A stretch of DNA of 6,436 bases from Clostridia bacterium (GTDB taxonomy: Bacteria; Bacillota_A; Clostridia; Oscillospirales; CAG-272). Within the stretch, counting starts at the first letter, position 1, and each line of letters starts with the position of its first letter. The stretch covers positions 1-6,436 of the forward strand of contig JAFTRB010000181.1 of NCBI GenBank assembly GCA_017462445.1, read 5' to 3'. Below the pieces are notes generated by a model. The model worked only from the letters and a program-made list of their open reading frames with translations, made no database searches and had not been told where the DNA came from. Both the position numbers and the translations under genes were made by a program. Shown here one piece after another: positions 1 through 6,122 of the stretch.

Positions 1-269
1 ACGAGACTACTGTTGAGTTCGAGGAATATGATGACTCCTTTGAAAGCCTGTTTTCTTCCCTGGTAACGGAGGAGACGGCAAAGGCTGTGCTAACGACTAT
101 AGTAATTATCCTGGGTATTGCGCTGCCTCTCGGTCTTGGAGTCTACTCCGCTATTGACATTTTTGTCCGCAAGAAGGGCAAAAATAACATCGCCAGCCTT
201 GTAATGGCGGGAGCAGAAGCGGTTTGGCTCATCTCGGGAATTATTTTCCTGATTTTAATAAGCATTTAA
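1..269 (+). CDS. C-terminal end of an unidentified membrane protein (5'-truncated by the window)
   Basis: The reading frame that ends at the TAA at 267-269 is open all the way to the left edge (first full codon at base 3), giving at least 88 residues, so the true start is outside the window. A GTG at 87 could formally start a 60-residue protein, but I see no clear Shine-Dalgarno site before it and the frame upstream looks coding (acidic stretch EEYDDSFESL), so a longer protein is more likely. Visible features are an acidic segment of about 28 residues, a hydrophobic helix (about residues 29-52), a short basic loop RKKGKNN, and a second hydrophobic helix running to the C-terminus. By the positive-inside rule the basic loop is cytoplasmic, which puts the acidic segment and the C-terminus outside. 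I do not recognise the family. It converges on the operon to its right and shares a terminator with it. Confidence 0.6.
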   Translation, partial: ETTVEFEEYDDSFESLFSSLVTEETAKAVLTTIVIILGIALPLGLGVYSAIDIFVRKKGKNNIASLVMAGAEAVWLISGIIFLILISI

Positions 270-273
270 GACA

Positions 274-303
274 AAAGCACCTCTGCCGCGGCAGAGGTGC
301 TTT
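274..303. terminator. Bidirectional intrinsic terminator between convergent units
   Basis: A perfect 30-bp palindrome with arms AAAGCACCTCTGCCG and its complement is centred between 288 and 289. It lies 4 bp after the stop codon of the plus-strand membrane protein and 29 bp after the stop of the minus-strand acyl carrier protein gene. The AAA/TTT ends give a U-rich run after the GC-rich stem in both directions (TTTCTCC on the plus strand, TTTTGTCTT on the minus strand). It should therefore terminate both converging transcripts. Confidence 0.88.
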
Positions 304-332
304 CTCCATTTATTCCTGAACTTTCCTTATTC

Positions 333-554
333 TTACGCCTTATCGGCGAGGAAGGCGCATACATCACCAACGGTGACAAAGCGAACAGGCTCGGTAAAGC
401 GGAAGCCGAATGCCGCCTCGATCTCCATTGCAAAAAGCATAATTGAGAGAGAGTCAAGCCCGAGGTCCTCAATAAGCCTGGTTTCCTCGGTGACGGTTGC
501 CATATCTATTTCCTCGTTTACCTTGCCGAGAATGTCCTTTAGTTTTTCAAGCAT
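333..554 (-). CDS. acpP: Acyl carrier protein
   Basis: Small acidic protein of 73 residues, close to the usual ACP length. It carries the 4'-phosphopantetheine attachment motif GLDSL with the modified serine at residue 35 (D34-S35-L36). It would be a cytosolic carrier of acyl chains as thioesters after activation by a holo-ACP synthase, which is not in this window. An AAAGGAA site 7-8 bases before the ATG supports the start. It is the last gene of the operon, 14 bp after the GNAT-like gene, and is followed by a terminator. Helix II after the serine reads SIMLFAMEIEAAF and lacks several acidic positions present in E. coli AcpP (S37, L40, A47 and A48 in place of D38, E41, E48 and E49), while the glutamate matching E47 is kept. 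It may therefore be a specialised carrier and not the housekeeping AcpP, so the symbol is tentative; the ACP family assignment is secure. Confidence 0.92.
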   Translation of the reverse strand: MLEKLKDILGKVNEEIDMATVTEETRLIEDLGLDSLSIMLFAMEIEAAFGFRFTEPVRFVTVGDVCAFLADKA

Positions 555-568
555 TGTTGTTTCCTTTC

Positions 569-1702
569 TTAGTTAAGCTTCTTTATGTAAGAGCGGCGGC
601 GCTTGTGCTGAGTTGCATCAAAATACTTCCATTGCGAGATAACCGCTGTGTTGCTCTCCAGGTTGAGATTTGTCTCGAAGTGGTCGATTTCTCCGCTCTT
701 CAGGAATTCCATCATCGCGTTCAGCATTACTGCTGTAAGCCCCGACGACTGGTATTCGGGGAGAATTGCGATAAGTCCCAGGTCGATAACCTTCGGCTTA
801 TTAATCATTGAGAACATACGGAAGAGCGCGGGGATAGTCAGCCTTCCTCCGCTCTTCTTCAGCGCCTCGCCAAAGGAGGGGAAGCAGAGTGCGAAGGCAA
901 CGGGGTTGTCCTCCTCGTCGGCTATGATAATCAGATACTTCTTGTTTAAGATTGCCATAAACTGGTCGACGAGCTGCTTCTTCATGCTCTCGGTAAAGGG
1001 TACGGTCCCATACAAGTGGCTATAACAGCGGTCTATGCAATCAAAGACCCTGTCCTTGTAGCGGTCGATGTAGGCGCGCTTGGAATATTTGGTGTGATCT
1101 ACAACGTGCAGCTTGTTCAGCTCGAGCGCCCTGGAAGCAACCTTTGCAAGCATCGGGTTGGGGTTCTCGGGAGCGCGGAGCATAAACTCCAGCCAATCTA
1201 CCTCCTTGGAATAGCCACAGCCCTCGATAAGCGCGGCGTAATACTCGTAGTTATACTGCTCCTCAAAGGTGGATAGATACTCAAAGCCCTCAATGAGCAG
1301 GCCCTCACGCTCGAGGTCGGAGTAGCCCAGAGGACCGCATACCGTGTCCATTCCTTCCTCCTCCGCCCAGCCTTCAAGAGCGGCAAACAGAGCCTTGGCA
1401 ACGGCGATGTCATCGATAGCATCAAAGCGGGTAAATCTTACACGGCGCTCGTTATGAAGCTCGTTATGCTGAGTCTGTATTATTCCCTGAATTCTACCTA
1501 CAACCTCTCCCCCGCGCATAGCAAGAAAGAACTCACTCCTGCAGGTGTCCGCATATGCGTTTTTGTCAGTGAAGATAACCATCTCATCCGAATAGAGAGG
1601 CGGCACGAATTGGGGGCAGTCCTTATATAGCTTCAAGGGGAATTCAACAAAAAGCTTGCGTTCTGCCCTGGTTTTAACCCGTACAATCTTAATTTCCTGC
1701 AT
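569..1702 (-). CDS. GNAT-fold N-acyltransferase-like protein, substrate unknown
   Basis: A 377-residue protein resembling the long bacterial GNAT-superfamily proteins (YghO-like) annotated only as N-acetyltransferase or hypothetical. The N-terminal part has the pattern FPLKLYKDCPQFVPPLYSDE (residues 21-40), then FFLAMRGGEVVGRIQGII (about 58-75), which fits a GNAT-like strand pair. The C-terminal half (about 250-375) has a motif A-like region IDLGLIAILPEYQSSGLTAV (306-325). Its Q318-S-S-G321-L-T is a weak match to the Q/R-x-x-G-x-G/A acyl-CoA pyrophosphate-binding loop. The end (W358, RRR at 368-370) is typical of the family. GAGG with a 7-base spacer supports the ATG; the gene begins 9 bp after fakB and ends 14 bp before the ACP gene. 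No signal peptide or membrane segment is apparent. Its place among acyl-phosphate and acyl-ACP genes suggests an acyl chain donor other than acetyl-CoA, which is inference only. Confidence 0.75.
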   Translation of the reverse strand: MQEIKIVRVKTRAERKLFVEFPLKLYKDCPQFVPPLYSDEMVIFTDKNAYADTCRSEFFLAMRGGEVVGRIQGIIQTQHNELHNERRVRFTRFDAIDDIAVAKALFAALEGWAEEEGMDTVCGPLGYSDLEREGLLIEGFEYLSTFEEQYNYEYYAALIEGCGYSKEVDWLEFMLRAPENPNPMLAKVASRALELNKLHVVDHTKYSKRAYIDRYKDRVFDCIDRCYSHLYGTVPFTESMKKQLVDQFMAILNKKYLIIIADEEDNPVAFALCFPSFGEALKKSGGRLTIPALFRMFSMINKPKVIDLGLIAILPEYQSSGLTAVMLNAMMEFLKSGEIDHFETNLNLESNTAVISQWKYFDATQHKRRRSYIKKLN

Positions 1703-1711
1703 TTTCCAACC

Positions 1712-2629
1712 TCATTCGTCAAGAGGCTCGTCATCTCTGCGGAGGAATGCTATACCATAGCCTGCGAGATATGGGCCGTTATGAGAGCCGCTTACGGGTG
1801 ACATAATAACAGGCTCGTGATTGGTCTTGATACCGTACTTCTTCTCTATTTCGACAAGGTCGGCGAGGAGAGTGGGACCTGTATAAATGTGCCACATAAG
1901 ATAATCCTCGGGCGAGCGGTCGCCGATGACCTCCTTGACTATTTCGCAGCTTCTGGCGAGCGCCTTCTTGGGCGTTCTTACGCTCTGGAGAGGAACAACC
2001 TCGCCCTCGGGGCTGAAGTGAACAACAGGACAGAAGTTAAGAAGCTTGCCAAAGAATGCCTTGCCTCCCTTAAGTCTGCCGTTGTAGATAAGGTAATCAA
2101 GAGTGCCGTCGACACCGATAAAGCGCTGGCGCTTCATCATCCAGGCAATCTCCTTTTCGATAAGGTCAAGATCTGCCCCCTCCTCGGCAAGCTGGGCTGC
2201 GCGAACGGCAAGGAAGCCCTCGCCGAAGCAGGTGATCCTGGAGTCGATTACACGAATGTCCATTCTGTCCTTGTAGTCCTCGGATACCAGACGAATCAGG
2301 TTGTAGGTGCCGCCAAGCCCCGAGCTTATAGCGACAACGAACACCTCGCGGTAGCCCTCCTCGTATGCCCTGTCAAAATGACCGCGGATATCCTCCACAG
2401 AGGGCATTGCTGTATAGGGGAGGTTGTTGCGAGGGTCTTTAAGGTTGGCAAGCTGCTCGTAGAACTCGACAGGATCGAGGTCAAGCCCCTCCCTGTACTC
2501 CTTGCCAAGGAAGTTTACATATATTCTGATGATATCAATTCCTAAATTTCTATATCTCTCGGGGGCATACTCGATGCATCCGGTGGAGGTACACATAATC
2601 TTAATTCTGTTCTGCATTTGCTCTTTCAT
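1712..2629 (-). CDS. fakB: DegV-family fatty acid-binding protein (FakB-like)
   Basis: A 305-residue protein with the DegV/FakB pattern in order: N-terminal CTSTGCI (13-19, where the family usually has DSTxDL), TAMPS (73-77, family T-S-Q-P-S), ISSGLGGTYN (101-110, family S-x-L-S-G-T-Y), VIDSR (127-131), GTLDYLIYNGRLKGGKAF (175-192) leading to LLNFCPVV, and SGSHNGP (280-286) with the His (H283) that corresponds to the fatty acid carboxylate ligand in this family. FakB proteins hold a fatty acid in the cytosol and present it to FakA for phosphorylation, then release acyl-phosphate to PlsX or PlsY. The presence of fakA and plsX in the same operon makes this role much more likely than for an isolated DegV gene. 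The start overlaps plsX by 29 bp. M5 (2617) is an alternative start, giving a 301-residue protein that begins closer to the usual family N-terminus. Chain preference cannot be read from the sequence. Confidence 0.9.
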   Translation of the reverse strand: MKEQMQNRIKIMCTSTGCIEYAPERYRNLGIDIIRIYVNFLGKEYREGLDLDPVEFYEQLANLKDPRNNLPYTAMPSVEDIRGHFDRAYEEGYREVFVVAISSGLGGTYNLIRLVSEDYKDRMDIRVIDSRITCFGEGFLAVRAAQLAEEGADLDLIEKEIAWMMKRQRFIGVDGTLDYLIYNGRLKGGKAFFGKLLNFCPVVHFSPEGEVVPLQSVRTPKKALARSCEIVKEVIGDRSPEDYLMWHIYTGPTLLADLVEIEKKYGIKTNHEPVIMSPVSGSHNGPYLAGYGIAFLRRDDEPLDE

Positions 2630-3602
2630 CCCTTCCGTTGAAGATGTCGCGATTCTCGGACATATTGATAAGTATTTTTGCCGTATTCATAATCGAGTCG
2701 GCATTAGCCGCGCCGTGCGCCTTTATAACAGGCTTGCCGACGCCGAGGAGTATTCCTCCGCCAAGCGAGTTGAAGTCATAGATGCCCATAAGATAGCCTA
2801 CAAGCTTCATAATCTCGTTATTCCCTGTCTTCTTGGCATATCTCACGATATCGGTGATGATACGCCGAGCAATTCCCTCGGAATTTTTAAGCACCTGGTT
2901 GCCTGCGAAGCCATCGGCAACGAGAACATCGCAATCGCCCGAGAGCGCGTTTGTGCCCTCAATGTTACCGACAAAGTTAAGTCCATCATCGGCGGCGAGC
3001 AGCGCGTGAGTCTCCCTGACAAGCTTATTGCCCTTGGTGCTTTCCGCGCCATTGGAGAGCAGACCTATGCGAGGGCTCTCGATAGCGTAATATTCACGCA
3101 TAAAGTCGCTGCCCATTTTTGCAAAGGAAACGAGCTGAGCGGGAGTGCAATCGATGTTAGCTCCTGTGTCGACAAGGCAGACAAAGCCACCTGCCGCAGC
3201 CGGTAGAATGGCTGCAAGAGCCGGTCTTTTCAGCGGCTTTGCCGGAAGATAACGGAGTGCTCCGGAAATCAGGGCGCCGGTGCTACCCGCGCATATCATT
3301 CCAAAGATGTCCTCCCTCTCGGCAACCGTCTTAAGGGCGACAACAAGGCTGGAATCAAGCTTTTTGAATATTGCCTCAACCGGGCTGTCGTAGTTTGTTA
3401 TTACATCCGTGGCGTGGATAATCTCTACCCTGCCCTCGGGCGCATTGTTCTTTTGCAGAGCATCGGCAATTACCGCGCTGTCACCGACAAGCACCAGGTC
3501 AAGCGCCTCGTTTGCCATAAGCGCCTTTACCGCCCCTTCAACGAGGGTGGGAGCGCCCTTGTCGCTTCCCATTACATCAATGGCAATTTTATATCTGTTC
3601 AT
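2601..3602 (-). CDS. plsX: Phosphate acyltransferase PlsX
   Basis: A 333-residue protein, the usual PlsX length. It catalyses reversible transfer of an acyl chain between acyl-ACP and phosphate, giving acyl-phosphate for PlsY in phosphatidic acid synthesis. It is a peripheral membrane or cytosolic enzyme. Family motifs are present end to end: AIDVMGSDKGAP (7-18), ICAGSTGALISGAL (103-116), RPALAAILP (126-134), LVDTGANIDCTP (143-154), FAKMG (160-164), GLLSNGAESTKGN (180-192), NFVGNIEGTN (209-218), DVLVADGFAGNQVLKNSEG (225-243), and GGGILLGVGKPVIKAHG (281-297). The second Gly of the usual MGGD is Ser13 here. AAGGAG 6 bases before the ATG fixes the start. It lies 11 bp after fakA, and its last codons overlap fakB. 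Combined with FakA and FakB it can convert exogenous fatty acid to acyl-ACP as well as run in the synthetic direction. Confidence 0.97.
   Translation of the reverse strand: MNRYKIAIDVMGSDKGAPTLVEGAVKALMANEALDLVLVGDSAVIADALQKNNAPEGRVEIIHATDVITNYDSPVEAIFKKLDSSLVVALKTVAEREDIFGMICAGSTGALISGALRYLPAKPLKRPALAAILPAAAGGFVCLVDTGANIDCTPAQLVSFAKMGSDFMREYYAIESPRIGLLSNGAESTKGNKLVRETHALLAADDGLNFVGNIEGTNALSGDCDVLVADGFAGNQVLKNSEGIARRIITDIVRYAKKTGNNEIMKLVGYLMGIYDFNSLGGGILLGVGKPVIKAHGAANADSIMNTAKILINMSENRDIFNGRDERANAEQN
2630..2636 (-). promoter_or_regulatory. Ribosome binding site bearing on the fakB start choice
   Basis: GGAAGGG on the minus strand, inside the end of plsX, directly abuts the ATG at 2629, which is unusually close for initiation there. 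It lies 12 bases before the second in-frame ATG at 2617, which is slightly long; a weaker AAAGAG (2621-2626) is only 3 bases from that ATG. The start is therefore unresolved between 2629 and 2617. In either case fakB begins inside plsX, suggesting translational coupling. Confidence 0.4.
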
Positions 3603-3613
3603 ACTATTCTCCT

Positions 3614-5272
3614 TTACTCCACCGCTATAAGATAGCTGTAAACCGCCTGTCCGCCTATGTGGGTGACAAGCTCAAGCTCGGGGAACCGCTCCTCTATCCG
3701 CTCGGTTAGCGCTACCCTATCCCCGTCGGTAACATCCCTGCCAACAAAGAGGGTGATAATTTCGCACATATCGATATCCTCCACATTTTCAAGCAGGGCG
3801 ATTGCCGCATCGATATCGCTCTCAGCAGTGGCAACAAGCTCGCCGTTCAGGATCGCCATAGCTTTGCCGCTTTCAACAGCCGTGCCGTTGACCAACGCAT
3901 CCCGACAGGCGCAGGCGATCTCGCCGCTGATAACGCTTTCTGCGGCAAAGGTCATATCTGCTATCTGGTCGTCAATGCTCTCGGCGGCAAGGTTGAAGAC
4001 GGATATCGCCGAATAGCCCTCCGATATAGTCTTGGTTGGAATTACAACCGCGTTTCCGCCCTCCCAAAGCTCTGTCGCCTGCTTGGCGGTGAGAACTATG
4101 TTGGAGTTGTTGGGAAGAACGATAATATGGTCGGCATCGACCTCTGCAAAGGCGCGAAGGAAATCCTCGCTTGACGGGTTTGATGTCTGTCCACCATCAA
4201 TTATAGCGTCAGCTCCCAGGCTCTCGAAAAGACTTGCCAAGCCCTCGCCGCTGCACACCGCGACAACGGCGTATTTTTTATGAGGCTTTTTGCTCCCCCT
4301 TTGCTCCTTATCCGTGTGCTGGAGAGTCATATTTTCAATTTTGACCTCGAGAAACTCGCCGTATTTCTGGCAGGTGTCGAGGACACAGGAGGGTGTCTTT
4401 GTATGCGCGTGAACCTTCAGGATATCGCCATCACGGAGAGAAACGATGGAGTCGCAGCCAAGCGAGGAAAGCTCCTCTGCGACGGATGAGGCATCAAGAC
4501 TATCCGGGTTACATTTGGCGCTCTGGAGGCGGACAAGGCACTCGGTGCAATAGCCGAAGGTGAGAAGGCTGTCACGGGTGAAAAGCTCGTAATTGACACC
4601 GCTCTCGGCCGTTGGGGTGGAAAACTCGAGTACAGGCTCCTTGCCGTCCACAAGGGTGTTCAGCGCGCCGACAACGATGGAAAGACAACCTGCGCCGCCA
4701 CTGTCGACAACATCACTCTCACGCAAAACAGGCAGAATATCCTTTGTTCGGGCAAGAGAACGGGTTCCCTCCTCGATTGTCAGGCGGAGAAGCTGCTCGA
4801 TGGTAGTTGTATCGTCTATGTGACTAAGCACATAGTCGGCGCACTCACGGAAAACGGTGAGCATTGTGCCCTCGACGGGATTGGCAACCGCGGAATAGGC
4901 GCGTGAAACACCTGCCTTGCCTGCCAAAGCAAGCTCGCGAACGGTGGCAGAGGTCTTGCCTGCAAGAGCGGCGCAGAAGCCGCTGATATACTGGGAAAGG
5001 ATGACACCGGAGTTGCCCCTTGCGCCAAGAACAACGCCCTTGGCAAACTCGGAGGCAAGCTCCCCTATTGTTTCATCTCCGCCCTCCGAGATGCGGGAAA
5101 TACCGCCCTCCATTGTGCGGAGCATATTTGTTCCTGTGTCACCGTCGGGAACAGGAAAAACATTTAACTCATTTATCTCTTTTATATTAGCGCGTATTCC
5201 GACGGCGCCGCCGACAAGAATACGCCGAAGTAGCGCTGCGTCAATTATAGTTGCGTTTGTAGATGTATTCAT
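3614..5272 (-). CDS. fakA: Fatty acid kinase catalytic subunit FakA (DAK2/DhaL domain protein, YloV-like)
   Basis: A 552-residue protein with the full three-part FakA layout. The N-terminal DhaL kinase domain (about 9-210) has NVFPVPDGDTGTNM (37-50), whose aspartates D43 and D45 bind Mg-ATP, plus GARGNSGVILSQ (83-94) and DSGGAGCLS (190-198). The middle domain (about 225-320) has FGYCTEC (239-245) and VHAHTKTP (287-294). C242, H288 and H290 correspond to the Cys and two His reported as a zinc site needed for activity in Staphylococcus aureus FakA. The C-terminal DegV-like domain (about 333-552) is thought to bind FakB. The enzyme phosphorylates FakB-bound fatty acid using ATP, in the cytosol. 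GAGGG, overlapping the last codons of the regulator gene, lies 9 bases before the ATG, and the gap between the two genes is 5 bp, so they are co-transcribed. The length matches the family and nothing is broken. Confidence 0.95.
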   Translation of the reverse strand: MNTSTNATIIDAALLRRILVGGAVGIRANIKEINELNVFPVPDGDTGTNMLRTMEGGISRISEGGDETIGELASEFAKGVVLGARGNSGVILSQYISGFCAALAGKTSATVRELALAGKAGVSRAYSAVANPVEGTMLTVFRECADYVLSHIDDTTTIEQLLRLTIEEGTRSLARTKDILPVLRESDVVDSGGAGCLSIVVGALNTLVDGKEPVLEFSTPTAESGVNYELFTRDSLLTFGYCTECLVRLQSAKCNPDSLDASSVAEELSSLGCDSIVSLRDGDILKVHAHTKTPSCVLDTCQKYGEFLEVKIENMTLQHTDKEQRGSKKPHKKYAVVAVCSGEGLASLFESLGADAIIDGGQTSNPSSEDFLRAFAEVDADHIIVLPNNSNIVLTAKQATELWEGGNAVVIPTKTISEGYSAISVFNLAAESIDDQIADMTFAAESVISGEIACACRDALVNGTAVESGKAMAILNGELVATAESDIDAAIALLENVEDIDMCEIITLFVGRDVTDGDRVALTERIEERFPELELVTHIGGQAVYSYLIAVE

Positions 5273-5277
5273 ATAGC

Positions 5278-5823
5278 TTAACCCTCTTTATCACATATTG
5301 GCTTGAACATAGCAACAATGCGCTCGATCTGCACAGTACAGATCGCCTTTAGCTTGTCCTTGAAATCGTCAGAAAACAGCGCCTTGGTCAGGATAGACAT
5401 AAGTCCGCCAAGAATCATCGAAAAGAGCATTCCGCCCTCCTCGCTTGCATCATGCTCGCCATAGCACTTGGAAAGCTCCTTGCCAAGCTTCATACAGAGC
5501 TTCTCCTCCCTGCCTCGGTAGATAAGGCGAAGCTTCTCGGCATATTTCAGGATTGCAGCACAAAGCCCCTCCACATAGCCCTGCGGAGAGTCAATAAAGC
5601 TATATTTTGACTCGAAGCCCTCGATGATTTTATTGACGGCGGTGGTGTCAATGTCCTCGGCAAGCTCGATAGAGTCATCGTAATGCTTGTAGAAGGTGGT
5701 CTTGTTTATCATTGCAATCTCGCAGATATCCTTAACCTTAATCTTCTCGGGTGGAAGAGTTGCGCGAAGGGTGAGGAACGCCTCCGCAATCTGCCTTTTT
5801 GTCTTCTGTATTCTGAGATCCAT
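5278..5823 (-). CDS. TetR/AcrR-family transcriptional regulator
   Basis: A 181-residue one-domain-plus-effector regulator. The N-terminal helix-turn-helix (about 1-50) reads TKRQIAEAFLTL, then IKVKDICEIAMINKTTFYKH, the classic TetR DNA-binding pattern (T-x-Y/F-x-H-Y at the end of the recognition helix). The remainder (55-181) is a mostly helical ligand-binding and dimerisation domain without a recognisable subfamily signature. A stop codon lies immediately upstream in frame, so the ATG at 5823 is the earliest start; AAGGG is 4 bases away and a stronger AAAGGAG is 13 bases away, so initiation may be modest. It is the first gene of the lipid operon, 5 bp before fakA, and behind the promoter with the palindromic operator candidate. 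It probably represses its own operon. An acyl-CoA, acyl-ACP, acyl-phosphate or free fatty acid ligand is inference. Confidence 0.9.
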   Translation of the reverse strand: MDLRIQKTKRQIAEAFLTLRATLPPEKIKVKDICEIAMINKTTFYKHYDDSIELAEDIDTTAVNKIIEGFESKYSFIDSPQGYVEGLCAAILKYAEKLRLIYRGREEKLCMKLGKELSKCYGEHDASEEGGMLFSMILGGLMSILTKALFSDDFKDKLKAICTVQIERIVAMFKPICDKEG

Positions 5824-5884
5824 TCAGCCCTTGGGTCTCCTTTCATAATAAGGTTGGTTCAAAAATGTTAATAAGCTGAAAAAT

Positions 5885-5902
5885 AAACAACTTTAGTTGC
5901 TT
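5885..5902. promoter_or_regulatory. Palindromic operator candidate at the operon start site
   Basis: AAACAACT-TT-AGTTGCTT is an inverted repeat with a perfect 5-base core (CAACT/AGTTG) and 7 of 8 matching bases per arm, continuing imperfectly outward (ACTTTAGTTGCTTAACT on the right). It begins about 7 bases after the -10 box and covers the predicted start of transcription. This is a typical place for a TetR-type repressor to block initiation. Assignment to the adjacent regulator is inference. Confidence 0.5.
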
Positions 5903-5908
5903 AACTAG

Positions 5909-5937
5909 ATTATAGTCGCTTTTTGTCGGTTTGTCAA
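5909..5937 (-). promoter_or_regulatory. Sigma-A promoter of the tetR-fakA-plsX-fakB-GNAT-acp operon
   Basis: On the minus strand, TTGACA (5937-5932) and TATAAT (5914-5909) are separated by 17 bases: both hexamers are consensus and the spacing is ideal. Transcription should start near 5902, giving an untranslated leader of about 80 bases before the regulator gene. No other strong promoter is seen between the operon genes, whose gaps are 14 bp or less. Confidence 0.9.
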
Positions 5938-6080
5938 GAGGCAGATACCATTTTGCATAATGCAGAATTACCCATATGTAGGAGATTGTCCAATTTGCGT
6001 GGCTTTGCATAGAAATAGTTGTTGACTTGTATGATATTAATTATGCAAACAAAAAAAGCATATTATTTTTGAAAAAGCTC
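5938..6080. other. Non-coding divergent region with repeated TTTGCATA octamers
   Basis: This 143-base AT-rich stretch lies between the two divergent promoters and has no coding frame I can support. It holds TTTGCATA(A) at 5952-5960, TTTGCATA at 6004-6011, and the inverse TTATGCAAA at 6041-6049. The first copy is also part of the small palindrome TGCATAATGCA (5954-5964). The repeats could be binding sites for a regulator; nothing else was recognised. Confidence 0.4.
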
Positions 6081-6109
6081 TTGACAAAAGCCGAATTATT
6101 TAGTATAAT
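6081..6109 (+). promoter_or_regulatory. Sigma-A promoter of the tRNA-Trp gene
   Basis: TTGACA (6081-6086) and TATAAT (6104-6109) with a 17-base spacer, both consensus. The start should be near 6116-6118, leaving a short 5' leader of about 5-7 bases to be removed by RNase P. Such a strong promoter fits a stable RNA gene. Confidence 0.92.
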
Positions 6110-6122
6110 ATCGCTTGTGCAT

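Noticed and set aside
87..269. A stand-alone 60-residue membrane protein starting at GTG 87
   Set aside because: The frame is open and coding-like up to the window edge and there is no clear Shine-Dalgarno site before the GTG, so a truncated longer protein is preferred.
1817..2545. Long plus-strand open frame (242 codons) opposite fakB
   Set aside because: It is antisense to a clear DegV-family gene with all family motifs; its translation has no recognisable features and is a shadow of the minus-strand codons.
2502..3206. Plus-strand open frame (234 codons) opposite plsX and the start of fakB
   Set aside because: It is a shadow frame opposite strongly conserved PlsX motifs.
5846..5875. Direct repeat TAATAAG at 5846-5852 and 5869-5875 in the operon leader
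   Set aside because: It is only 7 bases long in AT-rich sequence and likely chance; it does not form a palindrome.
5824..5902. Possible riboswitch or attenuator in the roughly 80-base leader of the operon
   Set aside because: Apart from the palindrome at the start site, no terminator-like hairpin or known aptamer pattern is seen.
6017..6047. A second plus-strand promoter (TTGTTG or TTGACT followed by AT-rich sequence) upstream of the tRNA
   Set aside because: No acceptable -10 hexamer lies at the right distance; the consensus pair at 6081-6109 explains tRNA transcription.
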